A DNA stretch of 64,000 nt, taken from contig JAGYYJ010000105.1 in the NCBI GenBank assembly GCA_019671005.1, forward strand, positions 32,722-96,721, written 5' to 3'. This DNA comes from Hibiscus mutabilis (lineage: Eukaryota > Streptophyta > Magnoliopsida > Malvales > Malvaceae). Under the pieces are notes generated by a model. It saw only the letters and a program-made list of their open reading frames with translations, had not been told where the DNA came from and did no database searches. A program made the position numbers and the translations under genes. Position 1 is the first letter of the stretch. Each line of letters opens with the position of its first letter. Shown piece by piece: positions 25,168 to 37,044 of this stretch.

Positions 25168-26520
25168 TTTGGCTGCTCTTAGTCCTTCTCCCTCTCTATC
25201 TCACCTGAGTTCCGAGCCTTTGTATCTAAGATTGAGGGTTTGTTACAGTAATGTGGCAATAAATCGAGTATCGACCAGATTACGAGAATGATGTTATCTC
25301 ATGAGATATTGGATAATATTTTTTATACGAAATGGTTTAAATATAAAATAAGAGCCTGAAATATATATTTTTTCATTTAGGTGTTTAAATAATTTTGAGA
25401 TAAAATAATTATTTAAAGTTTTTATTTGGACTAAATAGGTGCATTTTTTTTTGCCAAACTAAATACTTAAAGTTCTATATATATTTTTAAAATAGGTACT
25501 TAAGTCTTTTGCAAATTTGGATTCTTTTGTCACGTGCTAATTAACAATTGAGTGTTGTTGTTTTTAAGTTAAACACCTATTTTGATATAAATAAGAATAT
25601 TAAACATTTATTTTGTTCAAAAAATAATTTAAATACTTAAATAAAAAATATTTTAGACATTTATTTTATATTTAAATTAAAAAATATTAGTGAAACAAGT
25701 TTGATAGTTTTTCTTCTAAAAACAATTAAATTAAGTATTATTATTTTTGCGTAATTACTTACTTTACTCAAAACATTTTGTTATTTTACTTATTCCTCCT
25801 CTTTGTAAGCTTTTCCATTAGTTTGTATAATTTTTTTGGGAGGGAGAAAAACAAAATTTCATGAAAATAATTTAACTTTGTCATATTAAATGCAAATAAA
25901 GTACTCAATATATTTTCATGATGAATGTTCATACAAAATAGGGTGAGTATTTAACCAAATCGAGTCGATTTTTTTTTAAATTTGTTGAGTCGAATTGTTC
26001 AAGTTTTAATTTAAATTTAATTCTGACCCCTTAATATGATTTTTGGATTCGCTAATGATTTTAATATTTTGAATATTAATTTCTTTGTTAATGTGTTTTT
26101 TTTATGGTGGACTAAATTGAGAGAATTTTAGTATAATGCATACGTGGTTCACTGTTTTTTGGGTTTATTATTAAAATAAATGATCAAATTATTTATCTGA
26201 GATGTTTAATTTTTTTGTCCTGTTTAAGCGTCAAAATCATATTTTTTATTCTTTTTAAGGTGAAGTGAAGAATTTATTTTTTTAAAAAATAATTTACATA
26301 CTTGAAAAAGACTAAAAAATTTAGACATAAGAAAAAACAACATAGTTTAAACATTTATTTTGATATTATACAATTTTTTTACTTCTCGATCCAAAGGTAC
26401 AAAATCCTTCTATCCTAACGGACGGTCAAGGTTTATTGCTATGCTGTTACATAATAACCTACGATCTCATTTCAGCTGTAGCCAAAGTGTGAGTGTGTAA
26501 TCTTCAGTCGACCGACCCAA
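25168..26520. other. AT-rich divergent intergenic region
   Basis: Separates the divergent QCR7 and mS35-like genes. Very AT-rich, with many short words such as ATTTAAAC and AAATACTTAAA that recall the AT-rich foldback repeats elsewhere in the window. No coding signal was seen. Promoters of both neighbours must lie at its two ends. Confidence 0.6.
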
Positions 26521-29500
26521 ATGAGAGGAACCATCGGCAGAACCCTGTCCGGGTCTAACAACCAATACCTTGCATCTCTTACCAAACGCACCTCTTTTCT
26601 CCTCCAATCCTCCCCCTTCTCCGCTTCATCCAGCTACGGCGACGGCCGTGGCCGCGGTGGCGGAAACTCCCCTTTCGGTGGCTTCACTTCAGCCATCGGA
26701 AAATCTGACTCAGAGGAAAAAAGGCGCGACTCAACTGAATCACCGCCCGTCGGATTAGGCCACGGCCGCGATGGGGGAAGCTCCCCTTTCGGTGGGTTCA
26801 CTTCAGCCATCGAAAAATCTGACTCAGAGGACAAAAGGCGCGGCTCTACTGAATCACCGCCCGTTGGATTAGGCCGCGGCCGTGGAAGAGGAACGGCCTT
26901 ATCCTCTGAACCCAAACTCCCCTCTTTCTCTTCTCTTGTTTCCCAAAACGGGTCCGGTCGAGGCCGAGTCACCAATGAGCCAGTGCCGCCTCCGCCTCCA
27001 AGGCAACCGAAAGTGCCTATCTTTATCATGAAACAGGATGAAATCGGAGCTGATTCCTCGGCCAAGCCAGCCACCGAGTCGGTTCAGTCGAGGGAGCCAA
27101 CACTTCCATCTAGTATACCCCCAGCCGCATCATTATCGGGTGCTGGGCGGGGCAAGCCTATGAAGCAACCAGAGCCTGCCTCACATATGAAGGAAGAAAA
27201 TAGGCATATCCGAACGACGCAGGAGCAGCAACAACCGCCTCCATCGCCACCGGTGAGCAAGGAAGAAGCGGTAAAGAAAGCAATGGACATTCTTTCGAGG
27301 AGAAGTGAGGGCGATGAAAGGGAGGAGATGGGTATGAGCGGAGGTAGAGGGAGTGGAAGAGGACGAGGAAGAGGAAGAGGAAGAGGAAGAGGTGAGCAGA
27401 TGGGCAGAGGAAGAGGAAGAAGGCAGGAAGGATACACAAGGACAGAGGAAGAAGCTGATAAAGAGATTGGAGATGATCTTTACTTGGGGATAATGCGTGT
27501 GGGGAGAAATTGGCCGAAACTATTGGAGCCGAAAATATGGCTAAGTTGGTTGAAGGGTTTGAGGAGCTTTCCAGTAGAGTCTTGCCTTCTCCTCATGACG
27601 ATGCTTACTTGGAAGCCATGCATACCAACTTTATGGTGAGTTGTTTACCTTCTCAAATTTTGTGCCGGGATGATTATTATTACTTTCATTCGCTAGAACC
27701 AGAAGTTAAATTGTGTTCTTTTGGATAGAAAAAGTATAAAAATGAAATCTTGGGTTGGGGCAAATTGTTTCAACTTTTGCTAAACATCATTATGTTGTTT
27801 GAAGGTTATCTAGAACAAGAGCATATATGGGTTTTAGGGGTGACAATTACAACAATAGGTTTTAATCTGAATGATTTGCCTCAGTGATTGGTAAAGGCTA
27901 ATGTAGAACATTGTTAACAAATAGGTTTATGTTGTTGTTGTGGATAAAACTGATACTTCACGTGTAAAAGAAGAATGTGTGAAACAATAACAAACTAATT
28001 CAACCATTTCCTTAATTGTATGTTGCAACAAGATTATGCATGGACTGTATTTCCAAACTTTGATTTTTTGGGTTAATCTGGATCTCAACGCTTTCATCTA
28101 CTTATTTGGCTTGCAGATAGAGTTCGAACCTGAATACTTGATGGCAGATTTTGAGAGTAACCCGGATATCGATGAGAAACCACCTATGTCTCTTAGAGAT
28201 GCACTTGAGAAGGTGAAGCCTTTCCTCATGTCATATGAAGGAATTCAAAATCAAGAAGAGTGGGAGGTATATTCTATTGCTTTGAACATGGTTCATGGTT
28301 GTTTTTCTCATTGCCTTGAGCAGGATGTATTTCTTCTATATGAATGACATGGAGAACTAAAAAAATTATCCTTACTGATAGTAAGATTCTTATTCAAATT
28401 TTTAGAGGACATGCTGCTTCAAGTTAATCCTATAGTTGAACTTGGACAAGGCTGAAGTTACATTAATGGAGACAAAAAAACCATCTAGTTTCTGAGCCAG
28501 AAAATCACCATAAGGAATTAAGGTCATGGTGAAATTGATTTAGCACACAAGATTTTCTTGAAGAAATTGAATATTTAACCAGTGAAATCCGCGATAACGA
28601 TATTATTCTGATAAACCTTATAGTTTTTGTCAGCTGTCAACATATTGCTTTGTTCTATAACTTGTGAAGCCCTGAAATAAGTAATACATGTCTATTTTTG
28701 TTGGTTTTCCACTTCAGAAGAATCACACTGTAACTACATATTGGAAGAAATATTCGTTTTGCTTAATGTATAAATAAAATCACCACTTCATTATCAAATG
28801 GACACTTTCTTTTTGGACCTGTTCAACAGTATTTTGTAGTGTTATCATTTTCTTAGAAAAGACCCTAAGTTTTTTTTTTCCTTGATGGTTTTTTTTTAGA
28901 TTCTTCATGTGAATAGCTCTATACTGTGTTTTCCGCATTCTTAAACTTTTCAGGAAGCCATCAAAGAAACAATGGAAAATGTACCTCTACTGCAAGAGAT
29001 CATTGATCACTACAGTGGACCTGATAGAGTAACTGCAAAGAAACAGCAAGAAGAGTTAGAAAGAGTTGCAAAAACTCTTCCTAAAAGTGCACCTGCTTCT
29101 GTGAAGAACTTTGCAAACTGTGCAGTTCTTTCTCTTCAGGTTACCGTTTATACTTGACTAATTTTTTCTTTCATGCACAATTGCATTTGAGGATATTGCT
29201 TTCTGGTGATGCACAATTGTGAGATATCAGTTTTTGAACTTTAGCTTCCTTGCATTCTTTTTGGACAATAGATTTAACACATCATGAGACAGCTTGTCTG
29301 CCATGGGTATGAGATCCCTGGCACTTCAAGAAGGCTAATGGGACTAACAGGCACAGTCTTTATGGTTGAACTTTTGTTATTAGAACAGAAGTAATACAAA
29401 AGGTACTATTTGTATGAAGCATAAGAACAGAAACTATATGGTGGGCGTTTTATTTTTTATTTTTGTCCGTCTTTTCTTACATAAGAAGGTAGGAAATGAG

Positions 29501-30007
29501 TCACCTTTCTGGCTTCCCCCGAGCTATGGGTATGATTTTAGTTGTCTGGATTGAGCGTAAGAGAAAGTGCAATGTAGATCAAACAATGCTGGAATGTGGT
29601 ATTTGAACTGTTAGAACCATGCATGAATGAATTAGTTGCTCAGCGCTTTTGTGGATTTACTTTGCTGATACCTCTTGTAAAAAGGAGGGGTTTGGATCAC
29701 CCTTCATGCAGATTCTGATGCAGGATATTAGATTCAGCTCTACTTCCAATATTTCATATAAATTCTGATACATTTATAGTTCTGTTTATAATGTGGATTT
29801 TGACATGTTGGTATATTTGCATTGTATGTTTTCTGTTAATTAACATCATGCCTGTCTAAAATTGCCAGATCTATCTTGGACTAGTCTAATTTTTGGTTGC
29901 CATGTCTGGTGAATTTTATAATGCAGAGTAACCCTGGTTGGGGATTCGACAAAAAATGCCAATTCATGGATAAGCTTGTGTGGGAGGTCTCTCAACAATA
30001 CAAATAA
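26521..30007 (+). pseudogene. Arg/Gly-rich protein, probably mitochondrial ribosomal mS35 (S24/S35)-like, with one-base frameshift
   Basis: Four exons: 26521-27635, 28117-28266, 28954-29139 and 29927-30007. The N-terminus (MRGTIGRTLSGSNNQYLASL) is rich in Arg/Ser, like a mitochondrial targeting peptide. A low-complexity region of RG/GRGR repeats follows, with a 38-residue tandem duplication (SPFGGFTSAI twice). The conserved C-terminal half (FEPEYLMADFESNPDIDEKP, DHYSGPDRVTAKKQQEELER, ending SNPGWGFDKKCQFMDKLVW) recalls the plant protein annotated as mitochondrial ribosomal S24/S35; that name is from memory and only moderately sure. After IGDDLYLG the frame breaks at a run of four Gs (27486-27489), and the expected continuation (EKLAETIGAENMAKLVEGFEE) lies in another frame. 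If real, everything after about residue 322 of some 510 is lost. Because it is a single homopolymer lesion with clean introns, a sequence error is a fair alternative. Confidence 0.72.
26641..26874 (+). repeat. in-frame 114-base tandem duplication inside coding exon
   Basis: Two copies of a 38-codon unit encode GGNSPFGGFTSAI...SPPVGLG and GGSSPFGGFTSAI...SPPVGLG. The offset is 114 bases (CTCCCC at 26667 and 26781). The reading frame is kept, so the duplication itself is not disabling. Confidence 0.9.
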
Positions 30008-30822
30008 AGGTAGAATGCTTGATTTATTTAGTCAAGATGATCAGATTCTATTCCGAAGCAATGGCACTGGAAAAGTTTGACTGACTGCATTCACTGAATC
30101 CTTTCTTTTTTCCTTTTGGGAGGGAGGGAGAGGATATATGAACATAGTTTTGGTGAAAAGAGGATTTTTTACTTATGTATTTGTTTCCTTTAGAAGCGGA
30201 ACCATTGCAATAGAGATTTATACGCTAGTTAATTTTTCAGCTTTGGTGAATAAGCATTACTTTGGGAGGCCAAAGTGCTGGAGTTTGTTGTGTTTTACTG
30301 GAAACTTTCAAAGTATTTTTGCTACCTGTGTTGTGTGATGTATAGTATCCAACCCTGATGCCATGCTACGATTGTTTGATTCAATTATCATGATTTTTTT
30401 GGTTGCCCTCCGGTTTCCCTAATACTTTGCCATGACTAATGCGGATTGACCACTGTTGCACATTTAATTTTGGCGGGTGAGTATTCCGGTGAGAATTTTC
30501 TTACATACACAAGGCCTCAAACTTGCGACATGCTCAAACGATAACAAACTGCTTGAATTTGAGTTATGCTTAAGTGAAATCAAGCTGTTTACTGCCTGTA
30601 AATAGAGGAGAGGAAAACAATTTTACAAATAATATCGAGATGATGTCAAATATTCGGTTCGGAACAACTTATAGTTCATACAATACACTGAAATAAAATA
30701 ATATTACAAATAGTATATGAAATAATTTTACAAATAGTATAGTTCATTATAGGTTTCCTTCATTGCTTTTATTTGTTTATTTACACTGAAATATTCTTTG
30801 AAGAATCACACGATTTCTTGGG
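30008..30822. other. short intergenic stretch between convergent genes
   Basis: Holds the 3' flank of the mS35-like gene and of the cyclase pseudogene, which converge here. No gene was recognised; AT-rich with no repeat identified. Confidence 0.6.
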
Positions 30823-30949
30823 CTATCTGGATTTGGCAAGTGGTACACAGTTGAGGTATTCCCCCAGGGCCCATATGGGGAATATGTTTCTGTAGGATGA
30901 ATAACTGATGGTGCAATTCTTATTGAACACTCCAATAATCTCCTATCAA

Positions 30950-31403
30950 AACACTGTTAGAAACCAAAATATATATTCGATACGAATATAAACCCAAGAT
31001 TTATATGTATGTAAAATCATTAAGAATAAAAACTAGATTTGCGGAAGCATACCTAAATCTATCGATGGATATTTTTTAGAGATGGTTTGATCTTCCGAGA
31101 TGATGGATTACCTCTTGCCACACAACTCTCAGACGGGAAAAAAAGATATGCAAGTTTATCTATATCTCAGGTACCACTACCCTTTATATAAACTGAATTA
31201 AAACAGTTTATTAATATTTACAACTCTGCCCCTCACTGAGTTATAAATCTAACTTATAGTATTTACACTTTTAATTCCATGACAATTTAGTACCTATAAC
31301 ACGTGTAATATAATTGGTCACTTAATTACGTGTTAAACTTTATAATAGCAACACACATTATACATATGTGCCTACTATTATTGAATTTTAATCCAACAAA
31401 CAC
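30950..31403 (-). mobile_element. solo LTR of the copia family, with 5-bp target duplication
   Basis: Bases 30955-31398 are the reverse complement of the LTRs at 34741-35183 and 40739-41183. The element runs TGTTAG...CCAACA and is flanked by AACAC on both sides (30950-30954 and 31399-31403). No internal region is present, so it is a solo LTR left by LTR-LTR recombination. It lies in the last intron of the cyclase pseudogene, only 12 bases from the splice acceptor of the final exon, and in the opposite orientation to the complete element. Confidence 0.95.
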
Positions 31404-34400
31404 CAGATCTGTTATTAGAAGAATATATGCACATTCTCCTAATAAAAAACCCAGATATTATTACAAGATCGTACATGCTGTGGGAAATCTCCATTTTCCG
31501 TCTGAGAATTGAGCAACACCTTGGCGGCACGGTGCAATGGCATCGGATCTCTATCTGCTTGTCCACTCTCAATCAAAGCTAACATTGCCCATGCTGTTGT
31601 CACCAAGTGCGACTTGTTTCCTTCCATGTTCGTGTATATCTGTATCGTGTAGATCATATTTATGAACATTTATTCGAATGGATTTAGTGTCGATAACTAA
31701 AAATAATAATGATAATATAAGGATGAATGTGATGTGTGTCACCTTGTTTTGGCTGGAGAGGTAGCTTTCTCCCCAACCACCAGAATGGAGTTGCTTGGAC
31801 AGCAAGAAATCGCATGCTCTTCGTATACTCTCACAGTCGTGATAATTCCTTCCACCAGCCACCAATCCCTTTATCCCAAACCATGTTCCGTACACAAAGC
31901 GCACTCCGCATGAACCATACCTCCATCATTCATTTTTATCAACCATTTAGTCACATATATCACAATTAATTGACATATGCAATTAAGCTAACATTGTTAT
32001 ATGCTAGCTGCTATTGCTTCGGACGCAAGGCACCAGAAAAAAGTGAAAATTCTAATGAAATAAAGTGTAGAAAAAATGATACCATGACCCATCGGGTCGT
32101 TGTATGCTCCGAATGAAGTTGATTGCTTTGCCAATGCAAGCTTCTATTTCTTTGTTTCTGTAACTTGGATGCAGCTTTTGGAATGCTTTGAGGCCTTGAA
32201 TTGCGGCTGAAGTGCATTCCACATACCTAAATAGTCAAGATTTCAGTGATTAAAGTAATCAAACCATAATCTCAGCCAAATACACACATGATATAGAAAC
32301 TGGTGATATTAATATAACAAGAAAAGTTAAGAGAAACACATCCATACTGATAATCAATCATGATATCTCCAAACAGTTCTGCTGGATTGAACATCTGTAA
32401 CATATAGTATAAATGTATGAGAAAAAAAAGTTCAGAAATCTCAAACAAAATCAATCCCACTTACATAAATGAATGAAAAGAAGTATGAAATAGTGCTTAC
32501 TTCCAACCATGCATAAGATCTGGTGAGCTCATATGATGCAAAACCACCATTGTTATTCTGTAAATAAAGAACAAGCAAATGTTATATATAGATAGTAGTT
32601 ATAATTTGTGAAGGAACACTATCAAATACAATAAATTCAGTTTGTATATGTTACCTGTAAAGATAAAAATGAGGTTAACAGCCTCATATAATCGATCCGG
32701 TGCTATAATCTCTTCACCGACGATGTGAGATGGCATCGTCGATAACAAAATTGCTGCCTGAGGAAATTAACAAGTTTCCATTAATTTCTCCTTGATTAAT
32801 TACATCAGTCGCCATGAAAATTATGTTTACCTTCAATCCTTCTGCGGTGCAATCAGAGACAATCCAGCCATTGTCTGGAGTTGAGAAAGGCCATCCTCTC
32901 TTTGAGATGTGGCGATACTATAAATTAAGGCCGTTTCCACTGTTTTCTTTCACCTTTGATAATTAATCCAAGAGTAGTACAACATTCAATCCCGATTCTT
33001 AGTCATATAGAAAATAAAAAGATTTTAGATGTTTTTAATTATGCACATACTTGAGTGTTGTTAATGAAGTTGTGAGCTTTCTTAAGCATTGAACCATATT
33101 CGTCGACTAGGTTGGTTGCCAAGATTGCTTGAACCGAGAAGGCAACGTCCCATAATTGAGACCCATTGTATCCCTGCATCATACAAAAGTTGCATAAACT
33201 TTTCATCTATTGACATGTACCTAAGAAGTATTTAAAAAACGAGGATCAATGTTTAATTTCAAAACTGGTAGAGACTTAAAAAGTAATTAAACCAGAAAAG
33301 TTGGAGGGTCGGGATAATTTCATTAATTTCAAATCTAATAAGAAAAACTTCGATACACATGTTGTATAGTCTTTAGACTACACGACCCTTTTTGTTTTAG
33401 GGGATATGAATTTAATTTAGAGGTTTAGGACTAGAGATTTATATTTTATTTATTAAATAGTAGATATCCAGGCTTGTGTAAACTTTTTTACGCAATATGT
33501 ATATCAAAAAAATTACATCTAACAAGGGCTTGAAGAGTAATTGAACCGGAAAAGTTAGGATCAAAACCCCTCCCATCATCGACGTGGTTCCATCCTATGT
33601 GTTTATATTATTCAGACTCAAGTAAGAATATCGGATACGAATATATGCCTAAAATGGATTTTTTTTCATGATTTGTAGTACTAAAGAAGAGTAAGTATAG
33701 ACCTGCATTTTCATGCCATCTTCGGCAACCCAAAGGTAATCTTTAACTCGTGAAAGGTGACACTTGAATGCCTCTGAGTTCGGGTCCTCCACCCAACAAC
33801 ACACCATGTTTAGTACCTGCAATGCACATGGAGTTCTTAGAAATGAATCGAGTGATGGAACCTTAATTAATTTAGTTTGGAATAGGTGTGGTAATCGGGT
33901 GGGGAATAATCGAAAACCGCGGGAATCCAAACTGATGGGTACAAAAAATAACTGAAATCTGTACTCACAGAGACAAAGACGAGAGAAATTTTATCACCGA
34001 AATTTGTAAGGGATTAGTATGGGGACGGAGTAAGGAATGCAAAACCGTTCCCACCCGCCCCATTGCCACCCCTAGTTTGGAACAAGTAGCTTACCTTACT
34101 CACGGGGCCAATGCATACATAATTAGTAGTTTCATCTTCATAGTGGATGTGTTGCATCACAACGTCGAGAGCTTTTTTCCTTAGCTTGGAGAACGGCCAC
34201 TTCTTTAGAGCCGGCTCTACTCCTTTTTCAAGACATTCCCATAACACATCTTGTATAATCGTGTGCGGATAATATAGGTCTTCCTACACAAATGTTTACC
34301 AAATCATCATTTTTGTCTAATCAAATAAATATCAACTTTAATGTATTATGAATTCAGATAATATTTTAATTTCGTATATTATGGAGTAATTAATATCTAC

Positions 34401-34740
34401 AATAGCGTTGAAGAAAATGCAGTATTAAAAATGAAAAGCCAAAGAATAATTTAAGTGAAAAAAGGAATATATTTATCTCATAAGATTTGAGTTTGTACAA
34501 TTTTATCTACAAATAAGAATAGATTGAGGGAGGTTGAAGGGCCGTCGAAAAAATGATATATAAATAATATAAGTACCTTAGCACAAAGATATCGAGCTTC
34601 ATTCCCGTCAACGAGGTGATACGGGAGAGGATAGAGTTCTCGACAGAGAGACAAAACAAGAGAAGTGATGGGCCCCACAAACTTGTTGGCGTATAGGAAA
34701 GACATGGGCAGATACACCATCCGACTGTGACACCACAGCC

Positions 34741-35183
34741 TTTGGATTAAAATTCAATAATAGTGGGCAAGTATGTATAATGTACGTTGTTATTATAAAG
34801 TTTAACACGTAATTAAGTGACCAGTTATGTTACACGTGTTATAGTTACTAAATTGTCATGAAATTAAAAGTATAGATACCATAAGTTAGATTTATAACTC
34901 AATGAGGGACAGAGTTGTAAATATTAATAAACCGTTTTAATTCAGTTTATATAAAGGGTAGTGGTCCCCGAGATATAGGTTAACTTGTATATCTCTTTTC
35001 CCCGTCTGAGAGTTGTGTGGCAAGAGGTAATCTATCATCTCGGAAGATCAAACCCTCTCTGAAAAATCTCCATCGATGGATTTAGGTACGCTTCCGCAAA
35101 TCTAGTTTTTATTATTAATTATTTGACATACATATAGATCTTGGGTTTATATTCGTATCGAATATATATTTTGGTTTCTAACA
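34741..35183 (+). repeat. 5' LTR of copia element
   Basis: 443 bases, about 95% identical by eye to the 3' LTR. The terminal TG has become TT by a small change; the 3' end is intact CA. Confidence 0.95.
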
Positions 35184-35185
35184 AG

Positions 35186-35198
35186 TGGCATCAGAGAC
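35186..35198 (+). promoter_or_regulatory. primer-binding site (initiator Met tRNA type)
   Basis: TGGCATCAGAGAC begins two bases after the 5' LTR. It resembles the canonical plant copia site TGGTATCAGAGC, with one change in the core. Confidence 0.85.
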
Positions 35199-36214
35199 AG
35201 GTTATGTCGAATCATTGAGATTATAGTTTTTGCCATAATCTGTATATTTATGGTGATTTGGGTTTTGCCGCGAGTTTCATTCTTAATCGGCTATTATATT
35301 TATGCGATCCGATTTAAAATAATCTTCCATCGCGTGTTTTGAAATTTCCCGATAATCCTGATATGCGATATATGTTTCACTGTAATTGTGCCTATACAAT
35401 CGGTTATTTTGTTTTTGATGTTGTGCGATTACATGTTTAACAATTTCATTGATTTCTAGGTTTTAACAATAATTGCATGAGATTGGAATTCAAATGTTGT
35501 TAACAATTTGGGTTTATACTATGTCGATTTCAATTATTTAATTTTTGTTTGCCATAATTAGTGGATTCAGTTTTTTCCCTCGTGAATTAACAATTGTTTT
35601 CGGCGGTAACAATCCTTGGCAATTATGTTTTCTTTTTACCTAGGTTAATGACAATTAATTCTTTTTAATTTAATATACATTGTAATTAATCTATGGAATA
35701 TATATTTTATATAAAATATCGTTCAATTCGGTTGGATCAAAATTTTAGTTTTGGTCATTAAGTACAAAGATAAACCTTTAAAACAGATAAATTCATGTTT
35801 TGGCTATGTCTAATATTTTAGTGGGTTAATTGAAACACAATGTCACCAAAGTGGCCGCTTCTGCGTAGATTAATTTATTTAAAATATCAAGATGTTTGTG
35901 TTTTTGTAATTCATGCGTTTATTAATTGGCCCAAAGGAAAATAAATATTTGGTCGAATTTCAAATAACACATGTGGTAATAAATGTGTGACAATTATTAG
36001 GTAATTTATGTGTGCAATACGTTAGTCCAAAGATTAACCTGTTGTTCGACATAGTTTATTGTCAATGTTTGATTGCTACAACAAGAGTACCACTTACAGT
36101 TAATATTACTGTCCAAAGACTTGATATTAATGTTGTGTTTGGTATCTTGAGGGGAAGTAGTCATTATTTTGAATTTATTTGTTTACTTATGAATTATTGG
36201 TGTGAGCATGTTTA

Positions 36215-36236
36215 TTTATTTATTTATTTATTTATT
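36215..36236. repeat. (TTTA)n microsatellite in copia leader
   Basis: A run of TTTA units lies in the untranslated leader of the retrotransposon, just before gag. Confidence 0.85.
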
Positions 36237-36304
36237 ATTCTTTTGTTCTAAATTCAGCTAGTTCTTCTACTGCCACAATATCTGCTAATGTCAATTCTAT
36301 ACCC

Positions 36305-37044
36305 ATGCTTAATGGGACGAATTTCAAGGAATGGAAAAGGCACTTACTGATAGTGCTTGGCTGTATGGACATAGACCTTGCATTAAGGGAAGAACAACAT
36401 GCACCTCTCACTGCGGCTAGCACCCCTGATGCAAAAAGGGATTTTGAGAGGTGGGAATGTTCTAATCGCATGAGTCTGATGATCATGAAACACAGTATTC
36501 CGGAAACCTTTAGGGGTGCAGAATCTGAAGATATTATTCAGGCTAAGGATTTCCTTGACAATATTGAGCAACGTTTTGTTAAAAACGATAAGGTTGAGAT
36601 GACATCACTTCTGAATTCTTTGATGTCTATGAAGTACAAGGGTCAAGGAAATATAAGGGAGTACATTATGGAAATGTCTCATTTGCTTCAAAACTTAAGG
36701 CACTTAAAATCGAGTTTTCTAATGATTTACTCATCCTTATGGTTTTGGTATCGCTTCATGCACAGTTTAACCAATTTAAAATTAGTTATAACTGTCAAAG
36801 GGAGAAGTGGACTCTAAATGAGCTCATTTCTCATTGTGTTCAAGAGGAAGAAAGGTTGAAGCGTGGGAAAACAGAAAGTGCTCATTTGTCTAGTGCCTCT
36901 GAAGACAAGGGCAAGAAAAGGAAATGTCATAATGAAGCTGCTAAGGGTCCAGCTCAAAAGAAACAAGAGAATGTTCCAAATAATTGTTTCTTTTGTGACA
37001 AGCCTGGACACGTGAAGAAAGATTGTACCAAATATCATGCATGA
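36305..37044 (+). pseudogene. copia gag, broken
   Basis: The nucleocapsid-like region encodes an N-terminal capsid part (NGTNFKEWKRHLL; typical UBN2-type gag of plant copia) and a CCHC zinc knuckle (CFFCDKPGHVKKDC, near 36985-37030). The frame changes near 36735 and a TGA at 37042-37044 ends the knuckle frame before protease. Confidence 0.9.

Noticed and set aside
26634..27439. Long minus-strand frames rich in Pro/Leu opposite the RG-rich exon
   Set aside because: They are the antisense of GC-rich Arg/Gly codons; the plus strand has the splice sites and the conserved protein.
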